From Psychroserpens sp. SPM9 (GTDB lineage Bacteria; Bacteroidota; Bacteroidia; Flavobacteriales; Flavobacteriaceae), in the NCBI RefSeq assembly GCF_025153525.1, contig NZ_JANZNR010000002.1, positions 1-64,000 on the forward strand: DNA of 64,000 nt, written 5' to 3'. A model generated the notes under the pieces. It saw only the letters and a program-made list of their open reading frames with translations, searched no databases and had not been told where the DNA came from. The first letter of the stretch is position 1. Each line of letters starts with the position of its first letter. The translations under genes and the position numbers were made by a program. Shown here piece after piece: positions 37,289 to 46,975 of this stretch.

Positions 37289-38014
37289 CTAGTCTTGCAC
37301 TTGGAATAAAATAGGTAATGAATACGGTACAATTACCGCTTTACCTCTTTGTTTACCTGGTTTCATTTTTGGTAATAAACCAATAACACGCTTGGCCTCT
37401 TTTTCCAATCCTGGATGTGGAGCTCTTGCTTGGACACCAATAATATTTCCTGATTTATCAATTTTGAAAATCACATTGATACGTTGTCTTCCAGATAATC
37501 CTAAATCTCCAGCGAGTTCTGTATTAAACTTTTTGTTTACGAACTTGCTGATTTTATCAGACATACATTGCTTTTTAGCATTGTTACCTTTTTCATTTTC
37601 GCAACCTGGAAATACAGGAACATTTTCAATCACTGAGAAAGGGACCTCGATGTCTTCTTCTACTTCTTCGACTTCAATTTCTTCGACTTCAACAATCTCT
37701 TCTTCTTGATCTGTTTCAGTAGATTCGATGACGGTCTCTTCAATTTCCTTTTCATCTTCCACAATCTCAATTTCCTCTGGCACTACTGGTGGTGGAGGTG
37801 GTGGAGGTGGTGGAATTATTTCTTGATTTGTAATTGGAATTTCTTCTTCTTCTAAATCATCTAAATTTAACTGTCCGATATCAATGGCTTCTTTCTCATA
37901 AGTCTTATAATTGATAGCCATATAAGTTAAAGCCAGCATCAATACCATACCTACAGCAAAATAGAGCGAACTATTTCTACTGACGTCTGATTTTACATTC
38001 TTTTTAGGTTCCAT
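37289..38014 (-). CDS. tonB: Energy transducer TonB
   Basis: 241 residues: membrane helix at about 15-32, a periplasmic linker with a run of nine prolines (near 68-76) and then a very acidic Glu/Val-rich stretch (about 80-125), and a TonB C-terminal domain (about 128-241) with VPVFPGCENEKG, KKQCMSDKIS and GLSGRQRINVIFKIDKSGNI. The acidic linker differs sharply from the Pro/Asp linker of its paralogue, so the two may serve different receptors. Confidence 0.92.
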   Translation of the reverse strand: MEPKKNVKSDVSRNSSLYFAVGMVLMLALTYMAINYKTYEKEAIDIGQLNLDDLEEEEIPITNQEIIPPPPPPPPPVVPEEIEIVEDEKEIEETVIESTETDQEEEIVEVEEIEVEEVEEDIEVPFSVIENVPVFPGCENEKGNNAKKQCMSDKISKFVNKKFNTELAGDLGLSGRQRINVIFKIDKSGNIIGVQARAPHPGLEKEAKRVIGLLPKMKPGKQRGKAVIVPYSLPILFQVQD

Positions 38015-38072
38015 GTGCTAATAAGGTTTTTTCTGAATGCTAAATTAACCAATTTTTTGTTAAAAAAGCAAG

Positions 38073-38465
38073 CTATTGTTTCTTTTTAACTAATCGTTTA
38101 TCACCATACTTAAGCAGTATGACCGCAAAGCATACGCCTAATGCATTTGCCAATACATCGTAAACGTCTAAAGTACGGTAAACGGTTATTGTATTTTGTA
38201 AAAGCTCAATAATGATGCCATAAATTATGACGCTCACTGTTGTTATAATAATGGGAGATTTAAAGTGTAGGAGTCTACAATAATTATACACCACTAATGT
38301 AAATACGGCATAGGCAATAAAATGGTAGATTTTATCATCAAATGACGACCCTAAGCTTGGTATATCACCTAGCTGAACTAAACTTGCAATCGTTAATGCC
38401 AGTGTATAAACAATGACGATTGGCAGCGCCCATTTTTTAACCGCCAATAATAGCTTTGTAATCAT
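38073..38465 (-). CDS. VanZ family membrane protein
   Basis: 130 residues with four membrane helices (about 13-30, 45-62, 70-90, 100-120) and the VanZ-like motifs [15 protein letters not shown] and YGIIIELLQ...[14 protein letters not shown]. The molecular role of VanZ-type proteins is not well defined; one member affects teicoplanin resistance, others are general membrane proteins. Its start lies inside gcvH (29-base overlap), so it is translationally coupled to it. Confidence 0.88.
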   Translation of the reverse strand: MITKLLLAVKKWALPIVIVYTLALTIASLVQLGDIPSLGSSFDDKIYHFIAYAVFTLVVYNYCRLLHFKSPIIITTVSVIIYGIIIELLQNTITVYRTLDVYDVLANALGVCFAVILLKYGDKRLVKKKQ

Positions 38466-38817
38466 CGGCAGATAGTAAATTATCTAATTCTGAAGCATCA
38501 GAAAATTTAACTTTAATCATCCAACCGTCTCCATAAGGATCTGTGTTTACTTTTTCTGGTTCGTCTTCAAGCGCTTCATTAAACTCAATGATTTCACCCG
38601 ATAGTGGTAAGTATAAATCTGAAACCGTTTTTACAGCTTCAACCGTTCCAAATATTTCTTCAATATCTAAAGTTTCATCTACAGTTTCGACTTCAACATA
38701 AACGATATCGCCTAGTTCACCTTGTGCAAAATCTGTTATGCCAACTGTTGCAGTATCACCTTCTATTTTAACCCACTCGTGGTCTTTGGTGTATTTTAAA
38801 TCTGATGGTATATTCAT
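38437..38817 (-). CDS. gcvH: Glycine cleavage system H protein
   Basis: 126 residues, normal length. Starts with [15 protein letters not shown] and carries the lipoylation site K63 in [16 protein letters not shown]; the C-terminal [20 protein letters not shown] also matches. GcvH carries the aminomethyl group between the P, T and L proteins in the cytosol. The other gcv genes are not in the window. A -7 element 29 bases upstream suggests a promoter here. Confidence 0.96.
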   Translation of the reverse strand: MNIPSDLKYTKDHEWVKIEGDTATVGITDFAQGELGDIVYVEVETVDETLDIEEIFGTVEAVKTVSDLYLPLSGEIIEFNEALEDEPEKVNTDPYGDGWMIKVKFSDASELDNLLSADDYKAIIGG

Positions 38818-38845
38818 CTTATAAATTAAAAATTATTGTGTGCTA

Positions 38846-38853
38846 CAAATGTA
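38846..38853 (-). promoter_or_regulatory. Putative -7 promoter element for gcvH
   Basis: Minus-strand TACATTTG, full match to TAnnTTTG, predicting a leader of about 20 bases. The same octamer precedes ruvA and the malic enzyme gene. No clear -33 element. Confidence 0.5.
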
Positions 38854-38877
38854 ATTTTTTTAGACTTTAATTACTAT

Positions 38878-41800
38878 TTAATTTCCAAAATTGTATCGTA
38901 ATGTAAATCCAGATCTGATGGTAGTTTGCGGAAACGCTGTAGATATTTCATATTCAGAGAAGGTGTAATCAAAATAGAAAATAGCCGTTAGATTTTTACT
39001 AAAAGCATAATCTGCGGTATACTTTAATCCCCAAATGGTTTGCCCTTGAGTAATTTGATTATTCTCAATATCTAAATATCTAATGATGGTTTTATTATTT
39101 CGTACCGAAATATCTGCCTTCATGTTCAAATCACTTTTAATGACTTGTTTTGGTCCTGCTAATTTAGAGCGAATACGTAAGTCTTTGATGCGATAACCTA
39201 AACCAAGAATGTACTCATTACCTCTAATCTCGGTTAATAAGTTGTTATCAAAACTCATTGATAAAATTCGGTCCTTTTTCATTTCCGCTAGAATCTTGAT
39301 TGAATTTTTCATCTCAAAATCTAACCTGAATAATGGACTAAATTGTTCTTCTAAATTGATATTGCTAAAGATCGTTTGATTTTTAAAGTTTCCAGATTGA
39401 TCTAATACCTCAGGGTTTTGACTTTCATAATCGACACCAGGCTGTAATAAACTAGCATCTAAATCAAGATTGGTTCTAAACTGATTTATGGTATAACTTG
39501 AACGGTAACCATGCGTAATTGAGAAACGTTTAAAATTCTTTTTAAACCATTTCATTTTCATAAAACCGGTATACTTTAATTGCCAGTTAGGAATTGGAAT
39601 GTCTCTAAAAGCCGACAAGCTAATTTTATCGGCACTAGAACCTTTATAAGCAGCTAAAAATGAAGGCAATAATACAGCCTGGCTATTTTTACCAAAGCCT
39701 AAAGGATAACCTTCGCCATCTACAGCATAGTTATCATTACCATAAAAGTTTCGTGCTAAACGTCTAGCGACAATTATTCGGTTGGCTCTAAAATCTTCAA
39801 ACGCAGCAGATTCATTTTCGTCACTTTTACTAAATGCCGTTTTGATTAACGCTGTTGAAATATTGAAGTTTCCGAAGGAATTCGTAATTAAGGCATTATA
39901 AGTATCACTAAAGCCATCACCATCGGTATCGGTTGTATTAAAGTTTTGGGTGGTGTTTTCCGAATAGACACGTCCACCAGTTAAATCAATATTTAGGTCT
40001 TTGATAATTTCTACATCTGCCGAAATATCTAAAATACGGTTTGTCGTCTCACTATATTGCTGGTTAAAATCTGGGAATACGGTTAGCCATCCATTTCTGG
40101 CCGCTAAGTCTCTAATATCTCTTTGACTTCCAAAAGTATACCCAAGAGTAGGCTTAAATGTGCCAATAAATCCTGGTGTTCTTAAATATCCTGGTAAATA
40201 AGATCCATTATTTTCGGTATAATTAATTTGAACACGTTTAACCGCTGTCAAAATATCAATACCAGCATTTAAAAGCTTAGACCCTTTATTGCTGTTAGCT
40301 CCAGCATTTTGATCTTTTGTAGCTAATGGTTTTCCATCTTTATCTAAGCTACCTGGCGTTGCTACTCTACGGCTACTTGCAGAAGCTCTGGTATTCTTTT
40401 TAGTTAACCCAATATGTTTATACAGTGTTTCTAAGTTGAATGTAGAATTGATATTATGCGTATTCGCATTTTGAATGGAGTTCCCTAAATTATAGGTAGT
40501 AAACGTCCCCGGATTATCTTCATTTTCAATAGGAAGATTACTATTTAAATCTGAACCTTTTTGCCATTGGAAATCTCCGGTATACGAATAGGTAGCACGC
40601 ATAAAACTCAGTGTAGGAATTTTATACAGCGGTAATTCATAATTGACTTGCAGTTGCTGATTTTGAATATTAGGATCTCCTAAATCGAAAAAGCCGTCCC
40701 AAACATCCAGATTAGGATCTTGTCTACCATTAAGGACATCATCGACAAAATAATTTCTTACAATATTGGTATTAGCCGCAGTAAAGTTTAAACTCAACGC
40801 TTTGGTCAAGTTATAATTAATAGCGTATTGTGTGTTAAAATTATAATTTCTTCGGAATAATTCTTCGAGCCCGATATTATCTCCAGTGAGATCTACTTCC
40901 CTGAATTTTTGTTTATTAAACTGACGAATGATATCGGTATTTACTGAAAAACTCGTCGGAATAGGATTAAAATTAAAGTCTTTGAGGATTTTCCAATATT
41001 TACCTGTAAATAAAGAATCATTCTTTTTAAAAGGTTCAATTGTCATTGGCTCGAAGCTATAATTATAGTTAACTCCTGCTCTAATGTTTTGGCTTAAAGA
41101 ACGTTCAATTTCAAAATCTCTATGTTCCTCTTTATTGTAAGAATAATTGAATGTTAAATTCTCAACATCATAAAAGCGTGGTTTTTTATCGGTTGTTCTA
41201 TTTTTTCTAACACCTATAAAATTAATACTCTTACGTTTGGTATAGTTCTCGTTGACTTTTAAAATAGAATCTCTATTGTTCGTATTCTCTAATTGCGTTT
41301 GTAGTTTGATATCTCTGTAAAACTCGTCATATTCTGGTGTGATAATTTGTTCTCCAACCGCATAGTTAAATGGCAATTGAATCCCCCATTTTTTAGGCAA
41401 TAATTGTCCTAAATTTAAGTTGGTAACAACATCGTATTGTTCTACATCTTCACGACTACGTTCATTAGGACGTTGCTCTACAGACCCAAATCCAATTGTG
41501 CTCTTTCGTCCTGTAGCACTTACATCGGCAAAATCGGCAAAATTAGCATCCATAGCTGCAACAGCGGCCCATCCACCTTCATTATCTAAATCGGCCAAAC
41601 GCAATTCGTTAAACCATACTTCGCCACAAACGTCCATACCACTTTGACCAGAGTTTTTAACACCAACCATTAATACTCTTACATCTCCAAAGTTTGGATT
41701 ACCTTTAATAGCGAGTCGTTGTTGTCCAATTGTATAAGGAGCAAATTCTGTGGTTTCAGATAATTCACTTCCTACTAAATCGTAAAAAGTCGGATCTACA

Positions 41801-44800
41801 TTGGCTAATGTTCCGTTAGCAATTCCTAGGGATTTCATTTGTTCCAGAACATCTAACTCGATATTAATCTCATTTACTTCTGGCCAAACGGTTTCTGCAG
41901 ATGCTTGTCCGGAAGACACCTGTAATGGCACTTCGATTTGATAATAGTTTTGAGTAAAGTCATTACCCATTCGAATAAAACCGACAAGATCGCCATCGTT
42001 TAAGGAGCCTACATCACCATCTTCGGCATGAATAAACATACGCAGTTTATTATACTGACGCATATCTACATTAATATTTTTAAAGACACCTCTAGAATCT
42101 TCAGGCTCTAAGCCACAAGCCTCAACTTGCAAGGATTGTTCGTTTTGTCTTATGATATTATTGTTATTATTTAATTGTTCTAAAACAACACCTGGAGGCA
42201 AGACATAATTACCATCATTCTCCTGAAGACCAACAACACCAACTGTAAATTCGGTATTATCATTATCATTATTTGGCTCATCGTCTAGAGTTAATTTATA
42301 ACGTCTCCAATCACTACGAACTAAATCTAAAGTCGCAAAACGAAGTACCGTTCGTTCAGCAAAATCGGTTAAGAATAAGCGGGCAAAACGAACCGATCTA
42401 ATATCGGTAATTCCTCCAATAGCTTCGGTAGGTTCTGAAATTGGAATTCTAAACTGGTAATAGGTTACTGTAGCAGACTGACCATTAGGTAAGGTTACTG
42501 ATCTTGCTTTTATATCGTTAATTTGAGGGTTGTTTTCATTTAAAGTATTAGGATCTATATCTACTTCATATTGGAAATAACTATCAATGGTATTCATTGT
42601 GTTATCTCTGTTGATATCTTCAACATCTGGTTGCGGTGTAGAGCCACGATTGGTATCTGTAAATACATCTGGCGAGTTACCTTGTAGTCCATTATATTTT
42701 TTATAACGGTCAAAAATATTTCCTTCAGTATTTAAGTAGTATGTATAATTATCTTTTGCTGGGTCCTCACCAAAAGCACCACCAAACTGTGTTAATTCTT
42801 CGGCATCGTCGTAACCATCGTAACCCACATCTTGATTTGCACGCTCAGCGCCTCCAGTTGAGAATGTATAAATTAATGATTGATTTCGAGGAACAACCGT
42901 TTGGTAAACTGTTTCAGGCAATAATGGTGTGATATCACCATCTTCTGGCAATCCATTTTCATATTGTTTTTTCCCATCTTTTAATACATCTTCCGAAATA
43001 TTACCTAAGTTAATAAATAGCTTTCCTGGAGATGAACCTGGAATAGTGTTCCCTGTATCATCCATAAACGGATCCATTAACCAGAATTCAATATATTCCA
43101 CATTGGCTTGTTCAAAATCTGTCGATGTAATTTGTCTTGTGATACCTGCCCAACTATCATCAGGATTTAAGTTATCATCTGTAGCTCCAGGCTCAAAATT
43201 GTAAGGACCTCTTTCGGTTGGATAGTATACTAAATCCAGTGTGTTGATGACTGTACTTTGACCTTGAGCAATATCCAATTCTGGAAACACTTCATCAATA
43301 AAAACACGTCTGGTATATAAATCTGAAACATCTTCATCGCTGATATCACCCGGACGCTGATTACTATAAAAAATAGGATCAATAGTATACCAGTTTAAAA
43401 AGGCTCTATCAAATCCGTTCTGAATTCCGTTTTCATCTTCACCTCCAAAACCTGCATAAACTTTACCTAAACTTCTTGGTCTACTCGATAAAAACCATGA
43501 CTGTGGTGATAATAAATCAATAGCGCCTTGAGTCCCTTCAAAATCATCTACATAAGCTGTCGCCTCGTTGTTGAAGTCGGTACCTTTTGGCGCACCAGGC
43601 GCTAAGTAAGCAAATTCACCTCTAACCGAAAGATTAGATGGCACGTCGGTATCTATATTAGGTAATTTGTTCACCAATCTTGTAAAGAAAGGAACTTCGG
43701 TAGAATAGTTTCCATTAAAGCCAAAAATGGTGTTATTAATAGGTTCTGTATTATAATTGGCTTTTTGAGTTATTGGTCGCTCATTTAAATTTAAGAATGT
43801 AGCTCCTAATACAAAATTCTCATTAAACTGATGTTCAACATTAACACCTGTAAAACGTCTTGTTTGCTGACCAAATACAGCATTGTTTTCTACAGAAACA
43901 TTAATAGGAATGTTGGATGATTTTAAAGCTTCATCGATAATAAAAACACGTCCAATTTGATAATTTACAGTATAGTCCTGACCTTCAACTAAAGTTCGTC
44001 CACCAGCCGTTACAATAACAGATCCTCTTGGCACATTGAATGCGCCTAACGGAATCCCATCACCTCCTGAAGCTTTATAACGTCCTTTGATTTGGAATTT
44101 ATTCTTTTCAGCTTCATCTAAAGCAGCTGTTTTAGTCTGTTTATAGAGAATATCGTAAACGTACTTTTCCTGGTTTAAGTTGGTATAAGTCTCGGCTTCG
44201 TAATCTACGTCATTATTATTAGGGTTTCCATCATCATCAAGAATATCAAAGAGGTATCGACCAAATGGTTCAGCCTTCGTGAAAATGATTTTTCCGTTTT
44301 GTGACAATACAGTCATGCCTTCAACAAAATCAAAAAACCCATCACCTCCTGCTTGCGGATCGTTATTAAAATTAAGTCGGTCTAAATGAAATAAACGAAT
44401 TAAAGGCGTGTCTAATATTTCGCCATCATCAGAAGTATCAAATGGTGTGTTATTTTCAAAAACCGGAAATGAGGTTCCTTCTACAGGTGCAATATAGTTT
44501 AAAGGCGAAGCTTCGGTATAAAATATATTTAATCTAAAATCGTCTCTGTCTAACTGAAAGGCTCCCGTATCGTAGATGTTCTTCATCATCAGGTCCCAAA
44601 TTGGCTGATTGACATCTGTAATTGGACTCTTAAGCATCTTCACTACAAGACTTTGTGTAGAACCTTCAGCAATAACAAAACTATCATTGATGCCATCGGC
44701 ATTTATATCTGGTCCGTTATCAATAATCCCATCACCATTAACATCAGAATCGGTGTTATCGTTAATACCATCACCATCGGTATCGGTTCCGTTATCTGCC

Positions 44801-46308
44801 GTACCATCACCATTAACATCGACATCGGCAACGTTTGGTATCCCATCACCATCATCGTCATTATTGGTCGCCGTAGAATTGACACCATCATTAGCAAATT
44901 CACCAACCTGATACACTTCACCTCCAATAGTATATTGAAAGGCAACGGCTAAAATCTCATCATTAAGCAGTCTTTGGTTTAAGGAAATATATCCTAATTG
45001 CTGACTCAATGTATAGTCTCTTCCTTGTTCTAATTTTCTTGCATTTTCAAGTTTTCCGAAGTCAAAACCTTCGTTGGCTGGCGTTAATATCCCTTGTTCT
45101 GCAGTGGTTATATCTCTAATTGCTGGTGACAAAAACGAACCTCCTTGACCAATATCATTAGGATCGAAAGCGTTGTTATTATTATCTGGAAACTGTGAAC
45201 CGGCAGGATTTATGAATCCGCCAGGAGCAACACCGCCATTAATTCCGATGGTATTAAACTCTCCAATATCCTGAAGTGCCACAATATTTCTAACATTGTC
45301 GGTTTGGTTACTTCTATTAGTTACCCAAACTTCAATTCGGGTAATTTGAATATTATTGGCGATGTATGGATAACGCAGCATCGATTGGTCATAAGTATCT
45401 CTAAAGTATTGCGCTAAGAAATAGTGTCTGTTTTCATCATAATCTCTGGCAAAAAACTCAAACTCTTCAACAGTTCCTCCACCTTGAGCGACAACAGATT
45501 GTGATTGTGATTGTTGTTCAGAAAAAATGGCTGTCACCCTTGTTTTACCAAATTGCAATTCGGTTTTTACACCAAATAAACTTTGAGCACCTGTAATTAA
45601 CGAACTATTTAGTGGCATGCTCACATTACCTACTTCTATTTTTCGTACGATATCATCTTCAGTAGGAGTATATTCTAGTTTTACCAAATTTTGAAAATCG
45701 AAAGTAGATTCGGTATCATAGTTGGCTGTCACCTGAAGTCGTGTACCAACCTTACCTAATAAACTTACACTAATACGTTGATCAAAATCGAACGTAAAAT
45801 TACTTCGGTTTCTAGGAGAAAAAGTGGGGTTATCCTGTTTGGTAAATAAAACACCTAGATCGACTTCGGCAGAACCCTGAGGAATCACTTCAATCGTATT
45901 ACCTCCAAAAATGGTTTCAAAAAACCCAGAATTGACATAAAATTCGGGCAAAAGATTTCTTTGTTCGTCTTCGGTACCGTCTTTTTGTCCTGCAGCAGCA
46001 TCAATTTTCTGCTTGTAATACATACGTTGTCTTTCGGCAAGGACGAGCTTTTGATATTCGGCAGGTGTTAAAATTAAAGGATAATTGATATTAAAATTCC
46101 CAACTGTTTCTGTATAGATATACCGATCGGTAATAGGATCATACGTATATTTTGAAACAATACTCTGCGGATTTGGTATTGAAAGTTTTCCTAAAGAAAA
46201 GGTTGTACTCGTGCTATCTTGGGCAAAGCCAAGGCCACTAACCAATACAATAGCAAGGAAAAATATGAGGCGGTATGATTTTGATAAAGTAAAGTTAGTT
46301 GAAATCAA
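38878..46308 (-). CDS. sprA: Type IX secretion outer-membrane translocon SprA
   Basis: 2476 residues, the size of SprA/SovP. Signal peptide (about 13-29), then the repeated SprA pattern, for example WDLMMKNIYDTGAFQL, NVEHQFNENFVLGATFLNL, FVDDFEGTQGAIDLLSPQSW and RVLMVGVKNSGQSGMDVCGEVWFNELRL, and a C-terminal outer-membrane barrel ending in FTLRYNFGN with a terminal aromatic-rich strand. SprA forms the 36-stranded barrel through which type IX cargo leaves the cell. Residues about 478-543 hold an Asp-rich DGDGxxD insertion (see separate entry). It starts 3 bases after ruvA and is co-transcribed with it. Confidence 0.95.
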   Translation of the reverse strand: MISTNFTLSKSYRLIFFLAIVLVSGLGFAQDSTSTTFSLGKLSIPNPQSIVSKYTYDPITDRYIYTETVGNFNINYPLILTPAEYQKLVLAERQRMYYKQKIDAAAGQKDGTEDEQRNLLPEFYVNSGFFETIFGGNTIEVIPQGSAEVDLGVLFTKQDNPTFSPRNRSNFTFDFDQRISVSLLGKVGTRLQVTANYDTESTFDFQNLVKLEYTPTEDDIVRKIEVGNVSMPLNSSLITGAQSLFGVKTELQFGKTRVTAIFSEQQSQSQSVVAQGGGTVEEFEFFARDYDENRHYFLAQYFRDTYDQSMLRYPYIANNIQITRIEVWVTNRSNQTDNVRNIVALQDIGEFNTIGINGGVAPGGFINPAGSQFPDNNNNAFDPNDIGQGGSFLSPAIRDITTAEQGILTPANEGFDFGKLENARKLEQGRDYTLSQQLGYISLNQRLLNDEILAVAFQYTIGGEVYQVGEFANDGVNSTATNNDDDGDGIPNVADVDVNGDGTADNGTDTDGDGINDNTDSDVNGDGIIDNGPDINADGINDSFVIAEGSTQSLVVKMLKSPITDVNQPIWDLMMKNIYDTGAFQLDRDDFRLNIFYTEASPLNYIAPVEGTSFPVFENNTPFDTSDDGEILDTPLIRLFHLDRLNFNNDPQAGGDGFFDFVEGMTVLSQNGKIIFTKAEPFGRYLFDILDDDGNPNNNDVDYEAETYTNLNQEKYVYDILYKQTKTAALDEAEKNKFQIKGRYKASGGDGIPLGAFNVPRGSVIVTAGGRTLVEGQDYTVNYQIGRVFIIDEALKSSNIPINVSVENNAVFGQQTRRFTGVNVEHQFNENFVLGATFLNLNERPITQKANYNTEPINNTIFGFNGNYSTEVPFFTRLVNKLPNIDTDVPSNLSVRGEFAYLAPGAPKGTDFNNEATAYVDDFEGTQGAIDLLSPQSWFLSSRPRSLGKVYAGFGGEDENGIQNGFDRAFLNWYTIDPIFYSNQRPGDISDEDVSDLYTRRVFIDEVFPELDIAQGQSTVINTLDLVYYPTERGPYNFEPGATDDNLNPDDSWAGITRQITSTDFEQANVEYIEFWLMDPFMDDTGNTIPGSSPGKLFINLGNISEDVLKDGKKQYENGLPEDGDITPLLPETVYQTVVPRNQSLIYTFSTGGAERANQDVGYDGYDDAEELTQFGGAFGEDPAKDNYTYYLNTEGNIFDRYKKYNGLQGNSPDVFTDTNRGSTPQPDVEDINRDNTMNTIDSYFQYEVDIDPNTLNENNPQINDIKARSVTLPNGQSATVTYYQFRIPISEPTEAIGGITDIRSVRFARLFLTDFAERTVLRFATLDLVRSDWRRYKLTLDDEPNNDNDNTEFTVGVVGLQENDGNYVLPPGVVLEQLNNNNNIIRQNEQSLQVEACGLEPEDSRGVFKNINVDMRQYNKLRMFIHAEDGDVGSLNDGDLVGFIRMGNDFTQNYYQIEVPLQVSSGQASAETVWPEVNEINIELDVLEQMKSLGIANGTLANVDPTFYDLVGSELSETTEFAPYTIGQQRLAIKGNPNFGDVRVLMVGVKNSGQSGMDVCGEVWFNELRLADLDNEGGWAAVAAMDANFADFADVSATGRKSTIGFGSVEQRPNERSREDVEQYDVVTNLNLGQLLPKKWGIQLPFNYAVGEQIITPEYDEFYRDIKLQTQLENTNNRDSILKVNENYTKRKSINFIGVRKNRTTDKKPRFYDVENLTFNYSYNKEEHRDFEIERSLSQNIRAGVNYNYSFEPMTIEPFKKNDSLFTGKYWKILKDFNFNPIPTSFSVNTDIIRQFNKQKFREVDLTGDNIGLEELFRRNYNFNTQYAINYNLTKALSLNFTAANTNIVRNYFVDDVLNGRQDPNLDVWDGFFDLGDPNIQNQQLQVNYELPLYKIPTLSFMRATYSYTGDFQWQKGSDLNSNLPIENEDNPGTFTTYNLGNSIQNANTHNINSTFNLETLYKHIGLTKKNTRASASSRRVATPGSLDKDGKPLATKDQNAGANSNKGSKLLNAGIDILTAVKRVQINYTENNGSYLPGYLRTPGFIGTFKPTLGYTFGSQRDIRDLAARNGWLTVFPDFNQQYSETTNRILDISADVEIIKDLNIDLTGGRVYSENTTQNFNTTDTDGDGFSDTYNALITNSFGNFNISTALIKTAFSKSDENESAAFEDFRANRIIVARRLARNFYGNDNYAVDGEGYPLGFGKNSQAVLLPSFLAAYKGSSADKISLSAFRDIPIPNWQLKYTGFMKMKWFKKNFKRFSITHGYRSSYTINQFRTNLDLDASLLQPGVDYESQNPEVLDQSGNFKNQTIFSNINLEEQFSPLFRLDFEMKNSIKILAEMKKDRILSMSFDNNLLTEIRGNEYILGLGYRIKDLRIRSKLAGPKQVIKSDLNMKADISVRNNKTIIRYLDIENNQITQGQTIWGLKYTADYAFSKNLTAIFYFDYTFSEYEISTAFPQTTIRSGFTLRYNFGN
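44680..44875 (-). repeat. Asp-rich calcium-loop (TSP3-like) repeats inside sprA
   Basis: About 65 codons encode short repeats such as DDDGDGIPNVADVDVNGDG and DTDGDGINDNTDSDVNGDG, the pattern of thrombospondin type 3 calcium-binding loops. The GATGG-rich DNA makes open frames on other strands, which are shadows. Related SprA proteins, as I recall them, have a short loop here. Confidence 0.75.
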
Positions 46309-46311
46309 ATT

Positions 46312-46893
46312 TTATAAATTTTTTAAAGCTTCTTTAATAATTGTTTCTACTGTTGCGTCTGGTTGCTGGGACACAATTTTGTCTACAACTCGTTCGGATT
46401 GTTTTTTAGCAAATCCTAAAACTTCTAAAGCAGATAACGCTTCATCTTTGTTGGTATTGTTTTTATTAACAGAAACTTCGTCAATATCGTATACTTTTAG
46501 CACTTTATCCTTCAAATCGAGTATGACACGCGCAGCTGTTTTAGCTCCAATTCCTTTGATAGATTGAATTAATGCGACGTCTCCATGCGCAATCCCTTCT
46601 TTAACCTGTTGTGGTGTTAAGGAAGACAACATGGTTCGCGCTGTATTAGCACCAATACCACTAACCGAAATTAAAAGTTTGAAAATTTCCCGTTCGGCTA
46701 TCGATGAGAAGCCAAATAAGGTATGAGAATCTTCACGAACAATGAGATGAGAATAAAGCTTAAGCGCTTCCTTATCAGGAATTTGAGAAAACGTATGTAA
46801 TGAAATATTTAAAAGATATCCAACACCATTGCAATCTATAACTACATCTGTTGGATTCTTTTCTACCAATTTTCCTTGAATATGCGTAATCAT
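46312..46893 (-). CDS. ruvA: Holliday junction DNA helicase subunit RuvA
   Basis: 193 residues, family length. N-terminal OB domain (MITHIQGKLVEKNPTDVVID), two helix-hairpin-helix motifs (KLLISVSGIGANTARTML, IQSIKGIGAKTAARVILDL) and a C-terminal three-helix domain that contacts RuvB. RuvA binds four-way junctions and guides RuvB branch migration. ruvB is not in the window. Confidence 0.96.
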   Translation of the reverse strand: MITHIQGKLVEKNPTDVVIDCNGVGYLLNISLHTFSQIPDKEALKLYSHLIVREDSHTLFGFSSIAEREIFKLLISVSGIGANTARTMLSSLTPQQVKEGIAHGDVALIQSIKGIGAKTAARVILDLKDKVLKVYDIDEVSVNKNNTNKDEALSALEVLGFAKKQSERVVDKIVSQQPDATVETIIKEALKNL

Positions 46894-46915
46894 TTACCCG
46901 CTTAAGTTAAAAACT

Positions 46916-46923
46916 CAAATGTA
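46916..46923 (-). promoter_or_regulatory. Putative -7 promoter element for ruvA-sprA
   Basis: Minus-strand TACATTTG, full TAnnTTTG match, predicting a leader of about 15 bases before the ruvA ATG. Confidence 0.5.
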
Positions 46924-46975
46924 ATAAAATTATTTACATTACAAAGGCGATTAGACGTCTAAAACAGTACGCCTT

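Noticed and set aside
44609-44952. Overlapping open frames on both strands opposite and beside sprA
   Set aside because: They arise from the GATGG-type repeats in the Asp-rich SprA insertion and have low-complexity products.
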